Assembly: GCA_023441965.1 (NCBI GenBank)
Contig: JAEZNB010000009.1
Span: forward strand, 1-32,739
Direction: 5' to 3'
DNA: 32,739 bases
From: Bacillota bacterium
Lineage (GTDB): Bacteria > Bacillota > Clostridia > Lachnospirales > Lachnospiraceae
Positions 7,574 to 16,328 of this stretch are shown one piece after another (within the stretch, counting starts at the first letter, position 1; every line of letters starts with the position of its first letter). The position numbers and the translations under genes were made by a program. A model generated the notes under the pieces. That model ran no database searches and had not been told where the DNA came from. It saw only the letters and a program-made list of their open reading frames with translations.

Positions 7574-8263
7574 ATGGAGAAGTATTTACCCGTGCTTAAG
7601 AAATGTGCTTTATTTCGCAATCTGGAGGAAAGGAATCTGGGGTCCCTGTTAAAATGCCTGGGTGCTCAGGTCAGGAGCTTTGCAGCGGAGGAATACATCT
7701 TCTTTGCAGGGGATGAGATTAATTATGTCGGTATCGTGGCTTCCGGGGTAATAGAAATTCTGAAGGAGAGTCTGGCGGGGAATAAGCACATCGTGGCCTT
7801 CCTCGGTCCCTCCGATCTGTTTGCTGAGGGAATCGTATGTACTGCCAGCCGGGTATCTCCGGTTACGGTTCAGGCAAATGAAGCCTCCGAAGTCCTGATG
7901 ATTCCCTATGAGCGAATCATAAAAACCTGCGGGAGCAGCTGCAGCTTCCACTTCGGATTGATTCAGAATATGATGCTGGTCCTCGGGGAGAAGAATGTGA
8001 ATCTGAACCGCAAGCTGGAGCTGCTGACCTTAAAGGGAATGAGAGAGAAGCTCGCAAGCTTCCTTATGAATGAAGCCAGGATGAGACGCGGCAATACCTT
8101 CCAGATCATGCTCAATCGGACGGAGCTGGCGGATTATCTGAACGTATCCCGGACCTCCATGACCAGGGAGCTGGCGAGGATGAAGGAAGAAGGGCTGATT
8201 GATTTCTATGGCAGCAGCTTTAAGCTTCTGGATAAGGAAGGCCTGGCCCGCTGCCTGGAATAA
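7574..8263 (+). CDS. Crp/Fnr-family transcription regulator (HcpR-like)
   Basis: A 229-residue two-domain regulator. An N-terminal cyclic-nucleotide-binding-type beta-barrel covers about residues 10-120, a dimerisation helix about 125-150, and a winged helix about 165-225, with recognition-helix segment LNVSRTSMTRELARM. It lacks an FNR-like N-terminal cysteine cluster, although a C-x3-C (TCGSSC) lies near residue 120. Position and operator suggest it activates hcp in response to nitrosative stress, as HcpR does in other anaerobes; naming it HcpR is inference. AGGAGG lies close (4 bases) before the ATG. It converges with sfsA. Confidence 0.9.
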   Translation: MEKYLPVLKKCALFRNLEERNLGSLLKCLGAQVRSFAAEEYIFFAGDEINYVGIVASGVIEILKESLAGNKHIVAFLGPSDLFAEGIVCTASRVSPVTVQANEASEVLMIPYERIIKTCGSSCSFHFGLIQNMMLVLGEKNVNLNRKLELLTLKGMREKLASFLMNEARMRRGNTFQIMLNRTELADYLNVSRTSMTRELARMKEEGLIDFYGSSFKLLDKEGLARCLE

Positions 8264-8281
8264 TCCAGATAAAGGAAGTAC

Positions 8282-8998
8282 TTATAGGATTACGGGAAGC
8301 TTATGTAGAAGCGTTACCTCAGAAGGAGACACATGGCAGCGGTAAGCCAATATCTCAACGCCTGCCTCAAAAGCAGCCTTCACCTTCTCTGCAAAGGCAG
8401 GATCGGTGACTGTATTGGGGCTGAAGCCCTCTGCCTTCTCGGTCTGGACCACAAAGAGCAGGGCGGCACGGCAGCCATTCTGTACCGCATGGATCAGCTC
8501 GTCGATATGCTTCCTTCCCCGCTCAGTGGGTGCATCGGGGAAGTAGCTCCAGCCCTCCCGTTCAAGGGTGACTCCCTTTACTTCCACATAACACACCGAG
8601 GCTTCGGTCCCTGCAGACGGAGACTTCTCCTGCTTCATCAGCCGGAGGTCAAAGCGGCTGTTCTGATAGGTAACCTCCCGCTGAAGCTCTGAATACCCGG
8701 CCAGTTCTGCTACCACCTCATTTACGATGGCTTCCTGGGCCAGTAGATTCGGAAGCTGGGAATCGATCGATACCCAGTGATTTTCCTTCATCACCATCCG
8801 AAGCTCATACCGGGTCTTTCGCTTGTCATCCTTATGGTAGGAGAGCATTACCTTGACTCCGGGAAGGAGCAGCTCCTTTAAGCGTCCTGTATTCGGCACA
8901 TGGCAGATCACCTCTGTGCCGGATAAATCAATATATGCGATAAAGCGGTTTGGCCTTCTTAGGAAGGTGCCATAGTAGACATCATAATGTAATTTCAT
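8282..8998 (-). CDS. sfsA: SfsA family protein (sugar fermentation stimulation)
   Basis: A 238-residue SfsA homologue of typical length. The OB-fold-like N-terminal part contains the signature HVPNTGRLKELLLPG at about residues 33-47. The C-terminal part contains VEVKGVTLEREG and FPDAPTERGRKH, the conserved nuclease-like core in which the VEVKG segment fits a PD-(D/E)XK active site. E. coli SfsA was described as a DNA-binding protein affecting maltose metabolism; the biochemical role of the family is still unclear. It stands alone here, converging on the Crp/Fnr gene with only 18 bases between the stops. Confidence 0.95.
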   Translation of the reverse strand: MKLHYDVYYGTFLRRPNRFIAYIDLSGTEVICHVPNTGRLKELLLPGVKVMLSYHKDDKRKTRYELRMVMKENHWVSIDSQLPNLLAQEAIVNEVVAELAGYSELQREVTYQNSRFDLRLMKQEKSPSAGTEASVCYVEVKGVTLEREGWSYFPDAPTERGRKHIDELIHAVQNGCRAALLFVVQTEKAEGFSPNTVTDPAFAEKVKAAFEAGVEILAYRCHVSPSEVTLLHKLPVIL

Positions 8999-9183
8999 TG
9001 GGTTTCCTTTCCGTCTCAGCTGCTTTGGAGTTGCTTGTGAAGCTTCGGGATAATTTATTGATAAAGGAGCTGGTACACCTGTTAAAGAAGCGGTAGTGCC
9101 TTAACTAAATAACAGCCAGTCTTTAAATCAGGTAAATTCGTCTTATATTTTAGCATATCTTTATGGGAAAAGCATGATTTCAT

Positions 9184-9212
9184 TTGAAATTCTTACTGCC
9201 GGATGGTATAGT
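9184..9212 (+). promoter_or_regulatory. Promoter of the small anchored protein
   Basis: TTGAAA (9184-9189), a 17-base spacer, then TATAGT (9207-9212) with a TG extension (TGGTATAGT). The predicted start is near 9219, giving a leader of about 70 bases before the ATG at 9292. Confidence 0.6.
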
Positions 9213-9291
9213 GATTATGCTTGGATAATAATGGGGACAAAGATTGACAAATGACAGGAACTTAGTGCAGATAATGAAATGGAGGACTACT

Positions 9292-9813
9292 ATGAAAACG
9301 GATATCAGAAAATATTTGATAAGAGCAGCGATTATTATACCCTTCCTGCTGGGAGTGGTGTATATCTATTATAGAACACCGAAGATGGTCAGAGTGGAAT
9401 ATGATGGGATCTATTATCAGCTGGGTAACCCGGACATGGAAGAGGTGCTTCCGGTAATATTTGACGGCTATCTTACCAGAGGCTTGGGGCTGGAGGATTC
9501 CTTTCAGGGTACAATTATCATCGGAGAAGATACGCTGCAGGATGTCAACATCAGGCTTCCCAAGGGAGGGCCGAGTGTGATCTTTTACTATGATAAGGCG
9601 GCAGGGGATTACGTTTCCTATGGGACGATATATACCAAGGATATCAAGAAGAGCTTTACGATCAATGTCTATCAATATGATAAGGAGTCAGACACTGACA
9701 GCTGGTCCAGTGCGAATGGATATATGATCTCGGCTCCGGCCCAGGACCGCAGAGAAGCCCTGGAGCTGTCCAATCAGCTTATGAAGGCGGACCTGATAAA
9801 GGAGCTGCAGTAG
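9292..9813 (+). CDS. Membrane-anchored extracytoplasmic protein, unknown function
   Basis: A 173-residue protein with a short basic N-terminus followed by one hydrophobic segment (about residues 11-27), fitting a signal anchor with the rest outside the cell. The frame opens at a TTG at 9244, but GGAGG at 9281-9285 fits the ATG at 9292. The remainder is acidic and beta-rich with repeated tyrosines and no catalytic motif that I recognise. It is monocistronic behind its own promoter and convergent with glycerate kinase. Confidence 0.75.
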   Translation: MKTDIRKYLIRAAIIIPFLLGVVYIYYRTPKMVRVEYDGIYYQLGNPDMEEVLPVIFDGYLTRGLGLEDSFQGTIIIGEDTLQDVNIRLPKGGPSVIFYYDKAAGDYVSYGTIYTKDIKKSFTINVYQYDKESDTDSWSSANGYMISAPAQDRREALELSNQLMKADLIKELQ

Positions 9814-9931
9814 GTTGAAGGTAGCGGTGCAGAGGTCCATTTAAGAAAGTCAAGCCAGGCTTTATTTGCATTGACCCTATCTCGGCTGGAGACACAAGCA
9901 AGAGATGAGCTGATTCGGTCTGCGGTAAGGA

Positions 9932-11068
9932 TCAGCTTAGGGCGGTGATTAGGCGGAAGACCTGGTAAGCCGCAGAAACCATATTAGCTCGCGCTGTTTC
10001 ATGCTCCATGGCTTCCTCAAGGGACATCGGAAGTCTTAGGATACTAAAATAAGCATCGATGCCCTTTTCATGGCATTGTTTGGCATCCCCGGTGGTTCCG
10101 CCTGCGAAGGCGATCACCTTCCGGCCATACTTCTTCGCCAAACCGGCAACTCCGACCGGAGCCTTGCCCATGGCTGTCTGGAAATCCAGCTTCCCTTCCC
10201 CGGTTATAACAAAGTCAGCATCCTTTATATCCTCTTCCAGTTGAATCTCCTTCAGAATGATACTGATACCGGACTCCAGCTCTGCCCTAAGAAAGGTCAC
10301 GAAGGCATAGCCTAAGCCACCGGCTGCACCGGCTCCCGGAAGGGCAGCAGTCGCTTGACCGGTAAGTCTTTCTACTGTAGCTGCATATCTTCTTAAGCCC
10401 TCGTCCAAGAGCGCAATCATTTCAGGGCTGGCACCCTTCTGGGAACCGAAGACATGAGCGGCACCCAGCGGACCATAAAGGGGATTATTCACATCACAGG
10501 CAATCCGAAAAGTGCATTCCTTCAGCTCGGGAAGAGCACCCTCGGTACTTAATCCTGCGATTTTTACAAGCTCCCGTCCCTCCGGACCGACCGGTTTCCC
10601 TTCAGAATCATAGAACTCAAAGCCCAGCGCCTTCAGCATACCGATTCCACCGTCATTGGTACAGCTTCCGCCGATCCCGATGATAAAGTCCCGGCAGCCT
10701 CTGCCGATGGCATCCCTGATCATCTCTCCGACGCCGTAGGTGGAGGTGTTCAGAGGATTTAAGAGCTCCTTTGGCACAAGCTTAAGACCGGCCGCTTCAG
10801 CCATCTCCATCACCGCAGTTTTACCATTCTTAAGAAGTCCATAGGAGCAGGTCACTCTATCAGCCAGAGGGCCTGTAACACGGATCTCCAGCTTCTCACC
10901 GCCCATACCGGACAGGAGGGCCTCAACGGTCCCTTCTCCACCATCGGCCAGGGGCCTTACGATAACATCAGCATCGCAGGCCTTCAGGATCCCTTCCCTG
11001 GCTGCCATTCCTGCCTCCATCGAGGTCAAGCTTCCCTTAAAGGAATCAATCGCTATCACTACCTTCAT
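9932..11068 (-). CDS. Glycerate kinase
   Basis: A 378-residue glycerate kinase of the GarK/GlxK family, which phosphorylates D-glycerate with ATP and feeds serine or glyoxylate carbon into glycolysis. Family signatures are in place: IAIDSFKGSL at the N-terminus, PLADGGEGTVEALL near residue 40, IGIGGSCTNDGGIGM near 130, and ITGEGKLDFQTAMGK near 288. Length and ends are normal. It is monocistronic here, with no glycerate transporter or tartronate reductase next to it. The ribosome binding site (GGTGAAGTGG) is weak. Whether the product is 2- or 3-phosphoglycerate is not decided by the sequence; most relatives are 2-kinases. Confidence 0.95.
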   Translation of the reverse strand: MKVVIAIDSFKGSLTSMEAGMAAREGILKACDADVIVRPLADGGEGTVEALLSGMGGEKLEIRVTGPLADRVTCSYGLLKNGKTAVMEMAEAAGLKLVPKELLNPLNTSTYGVGEMIRDAIGRGCRDFIIGIGGSCTNDGGIGMLKALGFEFYDSEGKPVGPEGRELVKIAGLSTEGALPELKECTFRIACDVNNPLYGPLGAAHVFGSQKGASPEMIALLDEGLRRYAATVERLTGQATAALPGAGAAGGLGYAFVTFLRAELESGISIILKEIQLEEDIKDADFVITGEGKLDFQTAMGKAPVGVAGLAKKYGRKVIAFAGGTTGDAKQCHEKGIDAYFSILRLPMSLEEAMEHETARANMVSAAYQVFRLITALS

Positions 11069-11242
11069 ACCACTTCACCGCCTGATTATTTTAAATACAT
11101 TATAGCACTTTTCCAGAAAACATAGTATTCCACTCTTGTAAATATAAAGTATAAATGGTAACATTCATATATATTTTATTGCGTGTAAGGCAACCGCTAC
11201 CCATAAGAAGTGCATAATCTATGAAGGAAAGGTGACCAAACT

Positions 11243-12952
11243 ATGTTCTGTACGAAATGTGGCAATCAATTAGAAGCATCGGCGAAATTCTGTAACAAAT
11301 GCGGTGCACCGACGAATCAAATACAAGAGGAAGCACTACCGGCGCAACCAGTAAGGCAGGAGCCGATCATCCGGCAGACTGCACCGCAGGGAGCAGTACC
11401 TCCGCAGCCTGTGCAGCAGGAGCCGATCATCCGGCAGCCTGCACCGCAAGTGGCAGTACCTCCGCAACCTGTGCAGCAGGAGCCGATATTCCAGCAGCCT
11501 GCACCGCAAGTGGCAGTACCTCCGCAGTATAGCCAGATGATGCAGGCGCCCTATCCCCAGACGCCGATTCAACCGGCACCGGCTCCGACGAAGAAAAGCA
11601 AGAAAGGCATTGTGATTGCCGGCATCTGTGCAGCGGTCCTTGTGATTGGCGGTGGCGTGGCAGGGTATTTTCTTTATCAGAATAATATTAAGAAGCAGTC
11701 CGAGCATGTAATCGCTTATTTTGACGATGGAGACTATGATAAGTCACTTGAACTCTATGAAAAGTACAATGGTAAGCAGAAGGCTTTTGATCAGAAGGTA
11801 GAGGAAGAGCTGATCAAGAAGGCAGAGCTGATTAAGGAAGAGTATCTATCCGAAAATCTGGAGCGTATCCCAGCTAAGGAACAGCTCCTTCTGCTTGAGG
11901 ATTATGATATTGATGGATTAACAGCTGCTGCGGATAAAACAGCGAAATTTATAGATATGATAAGTCTGTCGAGAAGATATTATGATGAAGGCAAGGAGTT
12001 ATTCGACCAGGGTGATTACACTACGGCAATTCTGAAGTTCAATTCTGTCCTAAAAGACGACCCGAAGTATTATGATTTGGCCCAGAAGGAGATTGTGAAA
12101 GCGCAACTAGAGGAAAAGAAGCAGGAGGAAGAAAGGCTAAACAATGTCAGGAGCCAGGCAGTCTATGATGCAGAGTATTATGCAAGCTATTATGATTATA
12201 CTTCCGCTATCGCAGTGATCGAGCAGGGACTGAAGGAGCTCCCCGGTGACCAGGCTCTGACGGATCTGCTGGCAGCCTATATATTACAGCATGAAATGAC
12301 GATGAAGGTGCCGAGTATATCCTCTGTGCGCTATGATAATACATATACCGAGCAGGACAGGGACATCATGACGGTGGCGCTTGAGCTTCCCTTCCTGGAA
12401 GGAGATAATCCGGCCTATGCTTCCATAAACGATGTATTTGAGCAGGTAAGGCTTGAAGCGATTGCTTATGCTGAGGATATGGTAAATGACATAAGAGAAT
12501 ATACCATGGATGAGTACTTTATAGCGAATTCTATTGACCTGGGTTATTCTGTTAAGTATAACCAAAACGGAGTTCTGTGCATCATGCTGGAGGGTTATGA
12601 ATATACCGGCGGAGCTCATGGATACCCGATCAGGCAGGTGGGGTCCTTTGATTTGGCTACCGGTGCGCAGCTGGGGCTCGGAGACCTGATCGCTACGGAT
12701 ATATATACCTTTGCCTCTGAAGTCACAGCAGAGTTTAGCAGAATGTACTATGAAGGTGAGACCTACTATTGGGAGGATGCTCAGCAGATCGTTGAGGATG
12801 CGGCCTATAGCTTCGATATGAACTATTACATCACAGAGAAGGAGATCGTCATCTTCTTCTTCCCCTACGAGCTTGCCAGCTATGCAGACGGATTTGTGGA
12901 AATCGTTATTCCTTATGAGGGTAATGAATGGATGTTTACGTTCTTACAATGA
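11243..12952 (+). CDS. Zinc-ribbon membrane protein with DUF4163/DUF3298 C-terminus
   Basis: A 569-residue modular protein. Residues 3-20 form a zinc ribbon (CTKC and CNKC). Residues 33-95 are a Pro/Gln-rich linker of three near-identical 20-residue repeats. A single transmembrane helix covers about 122-147. Residues 150-350 are helical and resemble tetratricopeptide repeats (KELFDQGDYTTAILKF). Residues 355-569 resemble DUF4163 and DUF3298 (YTGGAHGYP, FDLATGAQLGLGDLI), domains found in RsiV/PdaC-like cell-envelope proteins. Topology predicts the zinc ribbon inside and the C-terminus outside, so a cell-envelope role is likely but unproven. GGAAAGGTG precedes the ATG. Confidence 0.85.
   Translation: MFCTKCGNQLEASAKFCNKCGAPTNQIQEEALPAQPVRQEPIIRQTAPQGAVPPQPVQQEPIIRQPAPQVAVPPQPVQQEPIFQQPAPQVAVPPQYSQMMQAPYPQTPIQPAPAPTKKSKKGIVIAGICAAVLVIGGGVAGYFLYQNNIKKQSEHVIAYFDDGDYDKSLELYEKYNGKQKAFDQKVEEELIKKAELIKEEYLSENLERIPAKEQLLLLEDYDIDGLTAAADKTAKFIDMISLSRRYYDEGKELFDQGDYTTAILKFNSVLKDDPKYYDLAQKEIVKAQLEEKKQEEERLNNVRSQAVYDAEYYASYYDYTSAIAVIEQGLKELPGDQALTDLLAAYILQHEMTMKVPSISSVRYDNTYTEQDRDIMTVALELPFLEGDNPAYASINDVFEQVRLEAIAYAEDMVNDIREYTMDEYFIANSIDLGYSVKYNQNGVLCIMLEGYEYTGGAHGYPIRQVGSFDLATGAQLGLGDLIATDIYTFASEVTAEFSRMYYEGETYYWEDAQQIVEDAAYSFDMNYYITEKEIVIFFFPYELASYADGFVEIVIPYEGNEWMFTFLQ
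11341..11520 (+). repeat. Three tandem 60-bp coding repeats
   Basis: Three consecutive 60-base units (11341, 11401, 11461) encode the Pro/Gln-rich linker (QEPIIRQPAPQ type). The second and third differ at only a few bases; the first is more diverged. This in-frame minisatellite could expand or contract without breaking the gene and would change the length of the linker between zinc ribbon and membrane helix. Confidence 0.85.
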
Positions 12953-12988
12953 CCTCACCCATAGTTAATATGTATATTTGAATAGGGC

Positions 12989-13022
12989 AAGGGACTTGAA
13001 TATGATTATTCAGGTCCTTTTT
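12989..13022 (+). terminator. Rho-independent terminator
   Basis: GGACTTGAATA (12992-13002) pairs with TATTCAGGTCC (13007-13017), with one wobble pair, around the loop TGAT, and is followed by TTTTT. It lies 40 bases after the zinc-ribbon gene and ends its transcript. Confidence 0.85.
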
Positions 13023-13053
13023 GCCGTATAGGGGGTGAAGTTAATATAGAAAT

Positions 13054-13082
13054 TTGTATTTTGTAATATTATGTTATATAAT
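13054..13082 (+). promoter_or_regulatory. Putative promoter of the helicase-nuclease gene
   Basis: TTGTAT (13054-13059), a 17-base spacer and TATAAT (13077-13082). The -35 is weak and the surroundings are very A+T-rich, so the call is moderate. The leader would be about 65 bases. Confidence 0.45.
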
Positions 13083-13153
13083 GTAAGCGGCTGATAGTTT
13101 ATGCTTAATTCAATGTTTCATACTTTTATACTTAAACAGTGTGAGGAGAGCTT

Positions 13154-16100
13154 ATGAACCGTATATGTAAAGATATATTTAAAGCGATACATGAAGGTAA
13201 ATGGCTTAGTATAGAATATTTAAACAAGGATGAAGCCATAACAAAATATTGGATAGGAATAAAAAACATTGATCTGGCAAATAAACAGCTTATTGTAGAA
13301 GGGTTACATTTAACGAAATATACCTTATGTGAATTACGGATTTTTATCGAATCAATCCGGTCTTCTTCTATCATTGAAGGGTCTTATTGTGAGATTAATA
13401 TTACCCTAATTAATGATATAAAAATTAATCCTATCAAATATCAGTCTATTTTCACAAATGTAGCAAATCTGAAAATACTGAATTACCTGGTTGATTGTAA
13501 TCGTTTAGATGCCATTCCATATAAATGTGAGTATTCTTTAATAAAGCGTCTGGACAGGGATTGTGTAAAGAGCGGTAATTACACATTAAGTGATGAGCAG
13601 TTCAAAGAAATTGTAAACAACTTTCAATATAAAGCAGCAAAAGATAAGAAAGAGAAAAGCATAAAGATGCTTTGTATGAATGTGCTAAGTATATATACCA
13701 AGAATGGTCTGTATGTTTTAGCATATAAAAAACTGAATTTGGATGTATCAGCAAGGAGATTTCGTCCTGATGATACAATAACAATATGCTGGGAATATAC
13801 GATTGATGGAAATAAGCAAAGCATCCGTCAATTTCTTGATGCGGACGAATATTATCTGCTCAATGATTTTGAGAAGAATCAAGAAATAATAAAGGATAGT
13901 ATAACAAAAAATAATCCGCAGATTAACGGTGTGGACGATATACCATACCTAATCGCTATGGGTATGGATAACCTTGTGGATTTAGATAACGAATATGAAG
14001 CTATCGTAAATATGTATGACAGTGGAGAGATTACCTACCCAATTAAAGCCTTTTTTGGCGACTTTATTAAACAGCCTGACAGGAGAAAAGAATACCCTAT
14101 TGTATTGATGAACAAGAAAGTAAATATTGATCAGCTTTTGGCAATGCATAAGGCACTAAAAAACCCAATTGCATATATTCAGGGCCCTCCGGGAACAGGG
14201 AAGACTACCACCATAATTAATACAATATTGACGGCTTTCTTTAATGAGAGGTCAGTATTGTTTACCTCATATAATAATCATCCTATCGACGGTGTATTTG
14301 CATCGTTTTTGGATATGAAGTATAAAGATAAGGTTATTCCTTTTCCCGTGGTTCGTCTTGGGAATAATGAAAAGGTTTTAGAGTGTCTCGACTATATTAA
14401 GGATATTTATGATCGAACCAAAGGGCTCAATATATATGATAAGATGCTTGAAAAAAATAAAGGAGAGAAGATTGAACGGACAAGGAAACTAACTGCCTTA
14501 TTAAAAAAGCATGAAATGATTCTTGATTTAAGGGAGCGTAAAGAAACCATCGAGAAATTATTGAGCTTCTATAAGCAGTTGACCTTTCAGGTTGATCTTC
14601 AGGGAAGACAACTTCAGGAGATAAATAATAAGCTTAATGAAATTGGAGAAGTAACGGACCAGGAAGCGATCCAATTACTTGGAAATGATGAAGAGGAGTT
14701 TAGAAAATATCTTTTTTACACTTCTGCAAAATATATAAAAAGATTAGCGGAACCAAGAAATGCAGACCTTTTAAATATTCTAGACATAGAAGATAAGGAG
14801 GAGAAGCTTAGATGCTTCAACAAATACCTCAGTAACAGTGAAAATATGAAGAAGTTTCTGCGAATCTTTCCTGTAGTTATGACTACATGTATATCTGCCC
14901 ATAAACTAGGTACACCTGAGCAGTATTTTGATATGGTTATCATAGATGAAGCAAGTCAATGTAATTTAGCTATTTCCCTGATACCTATTATTCGCGGTGA
15001 AAACTTGATGCTTGTTGGGGACCCGCAGCAGTTGAATCCTGTTATTGTATTGGATCCAAGGAATAATGAGTTATTAAAACAAAAATATTCAGTATCAGGT
15101 GAGTATGATTATATTGCTAATTCAATATATAAAACATATTTAGCATGTGATGCAGTAAGTGATGAGGTTCTTCTAAGTTATCATTACCGTTGTCATAAAA
15201 AAATAATTGGGTTTAACAATAAAAAATACTATAACGATAAGCTAAACATAATGACAACAAGCACAGTGGAAAAGCCATTAATTTTTGTAGATGTAGAGGA
15301 TAATAAAACCTACTACAAAAATACAGCTCCCATTGAGGCAGAGAAGGTTATTGATTATGTTAAGTTCAATAAAGATAAGAAAATAGGCATTGTGACTCCG
15401 TTTGTAAATCAGAAGAATTATATTAATGATTTGCTTAAAGAAAACGGATTAGACAATGCTACCTGTGGCACGGTACATTCCTTTCAAGGAGACGAGAAGG
15501 ATGTAATCCTATTCTCCCTAGCAATTACGGAACAGACTGGTCAAGGAACATATGACTGGCTAAAAAATAATAAAGAGCTAATAAATGTGGCAACCTCAAG
15601 GGCAAAAGATCAGTTAATCATTTTATCAAGCAGGAAAAACTTAGAAAGATTACATAAATCTGATTCTGAAGATGATATATATGAACTTGTGGAATATGCC
15701 AGAACTAATGGGTTATCTAAGGTTACCGGTAAAGCAGTAAATTCGAGGGCCTTGGGTGTAAAGCCTTACAGCACTGAAACAGAAGATGCGTTTATGACCT
15801 GTTTAAGCTTTGCCTTGGATAATGTAATCTATAATAATCGAAAGTGTATTGTCCATAAGGAAGTTCCGATCGCGCATATTTTTCATAATAATAAGACTTA
15901 TAGTACATTATTCTATTCGGGGAGATTTGATTTTGTTGTATATGAGAAGGTTTATGGAAATAAAGAGATACCCATTCTTGCTATAGAACTGGATGGTAAA
16001 GAGCATTTTGAAGATGAGGTTGTTAAAGAACGCGATAAGAAAAAGGGGGAGATCTGTAAAAAGAATGGTTTTGAGCTGATAAGAATTGAGAACTCATATG

Positions 16101-16156
16101 CAAGGCGTTACAACTATATCAAGGATATTTTGATCAACTATTTCAAGAAGAATTAA
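13154..16156 (+). CDS. WYL-like / SF1 (UPF1-like) helicase / DUF2726-type nuclease protein
   Basis: A 1000-residue multidomain protein. The N-terminal ~80 residues (AIHEGKWLSIEYLNKDE) resemble a WYL-type SH3-like domain. Helicase motifs follow: GPPGTGKTTT (about 345), VIIDEASQCN (about 595), VGDPQQLNPV (about 621), YHYRCH (about 676), GTVHSFQGDEKDVILF (about 773) and NVATSRAKDQLIIL (about 812), with a charged helical insert about 430-520. The C-terminus AIELDGKEHFEDE (about 943) followed by RDKKKGEICKKNGF matches the DUF2726 PD-(D/E)XK-like nuclease. The gene stands alone in A+T-rich DNA unlike its neighbours, suggesting transfer. Architecture points to a single-gene anti-phage or DNA/RNA-processing enzyme; the defence role is inference. 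GAGGAGAG precedes the ATG. Confidence 0.88.
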   Translation: MNRICKDIFKAIHEGKWLSIEYLNKDEAITKYWIGIKNIDLANKQLIVEGLHLTKYTLCELRIFIESIRSSSIIEGSYCEINITLINDIKINPIKYQSIFTNVANLKILNYLVDCNRLDAIPYKCEYSLIKRLDRDCVKSGNYTLSDEQFKEIVNNFQYKAAKDKKEKSIKMLCMNVLSIYTKNGLYVLAYKKLNLDVSARRFRPDDTITICWEYTIDGNKQSIRQFLDADEYYLLNDFEKNQEIIKDSITKNNPQINGVDDIPYLIAMGMDNLVDLDNEYEAIVNMYDSGEITYPIKAFFGDFIKQPDRRKEYPIVLMNKKVNIDQLLAMHKALKNPIAYIQGPPGTGKTTTIINTILTAFFNERSVLFTSYNNHPIDGVFASFLDMKYKDKVIPFPVVRLGNNEKVLECLDYIKDIYDRTKGLNIYDKMLEKNKGEKIERTRKLTALLKKHEMILDLRERKETIEKLLSFYKQLTFQVDLQGRQLQEINNKLNEIGEVTDQEAIQLLGNDEEEFRKYLFYTSAKYIKRLAEPRNADLLNILDIEDKEEKLRCFNKYLSNSENMKKFLRIFPVVMTTCISAHKLGTPEQYFDMVIIDEASQCNLAISLIPIIRGENLMLVGDPQQLNPVIVLDPRNNELLKQKYSVSGEYDYIANSIYKTYLACDAVSDEVLLSYHYRCHKKIIGFNNKKYYNDKLNIMTTSTVEKPLIFVDVEDNKTYYKNTAPIEAEKVIDYVKFNKDKKIGIVTPFVNQKNYINDLLKENGLDNATCGTVHSFQGDEKDVILFSLAITEQTGQGTYDWLKNNKELINVATSRAKDQLIILSSRKNLERLHKSDSEDDIYELVEYARTNGLSKVTGKAVNSRALGVKPYSTETEDAFMTCLSFALDNVIYNNRKCIVHKEVPIAHIFHNNKTYSTLFYSGRFDFVVYEKVYGNKEIPILAIELDGKEHFEDEVVKERDKKKGEICKKNGFELIRIENSYARRYNYIKDILINYFKKN

Positions 16157-16182
16157 TAACCTAAATACTTAAGTGATATTAT

Positions 16183-16200
16183 AAAGGATACCGATCCTTT
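16183..16200 (+). terminator. Weak hairpin after the helicase gene
   Basis: AAAGGAT and ATCCTTT form a 7-base-pair stem with loop ACCG, about 27 bases after the stop. No T-run follows, so termination efficiency is doubtful. Confidence 0.35.
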
Positions 16201-16328
16201 CCGACAAAGTATGTATATTATCTTCAAAGAATGAATTTTTTAGCGAAATATCGTCATAACGTCCATAGACAGGATAGCAATTATAAGGTAATATGAAACA
16301 GAATTTGATAGGGACAGGTTGAGTTGAC

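Noticed and set aside
7574..8263. FNR oxygen sensor
   Set aside because: The N-terminal cysteine cluster needed to hold a [4Fe-4S] centre is absent and the operator half-site differs from the FNR site.
11336..11707. Minus-strand frame rich in Arg, Leu and His inside the zinc-ribbon gene
   Set aside because: It arises from the 60-bp repeats read in reverse and has no start signals.
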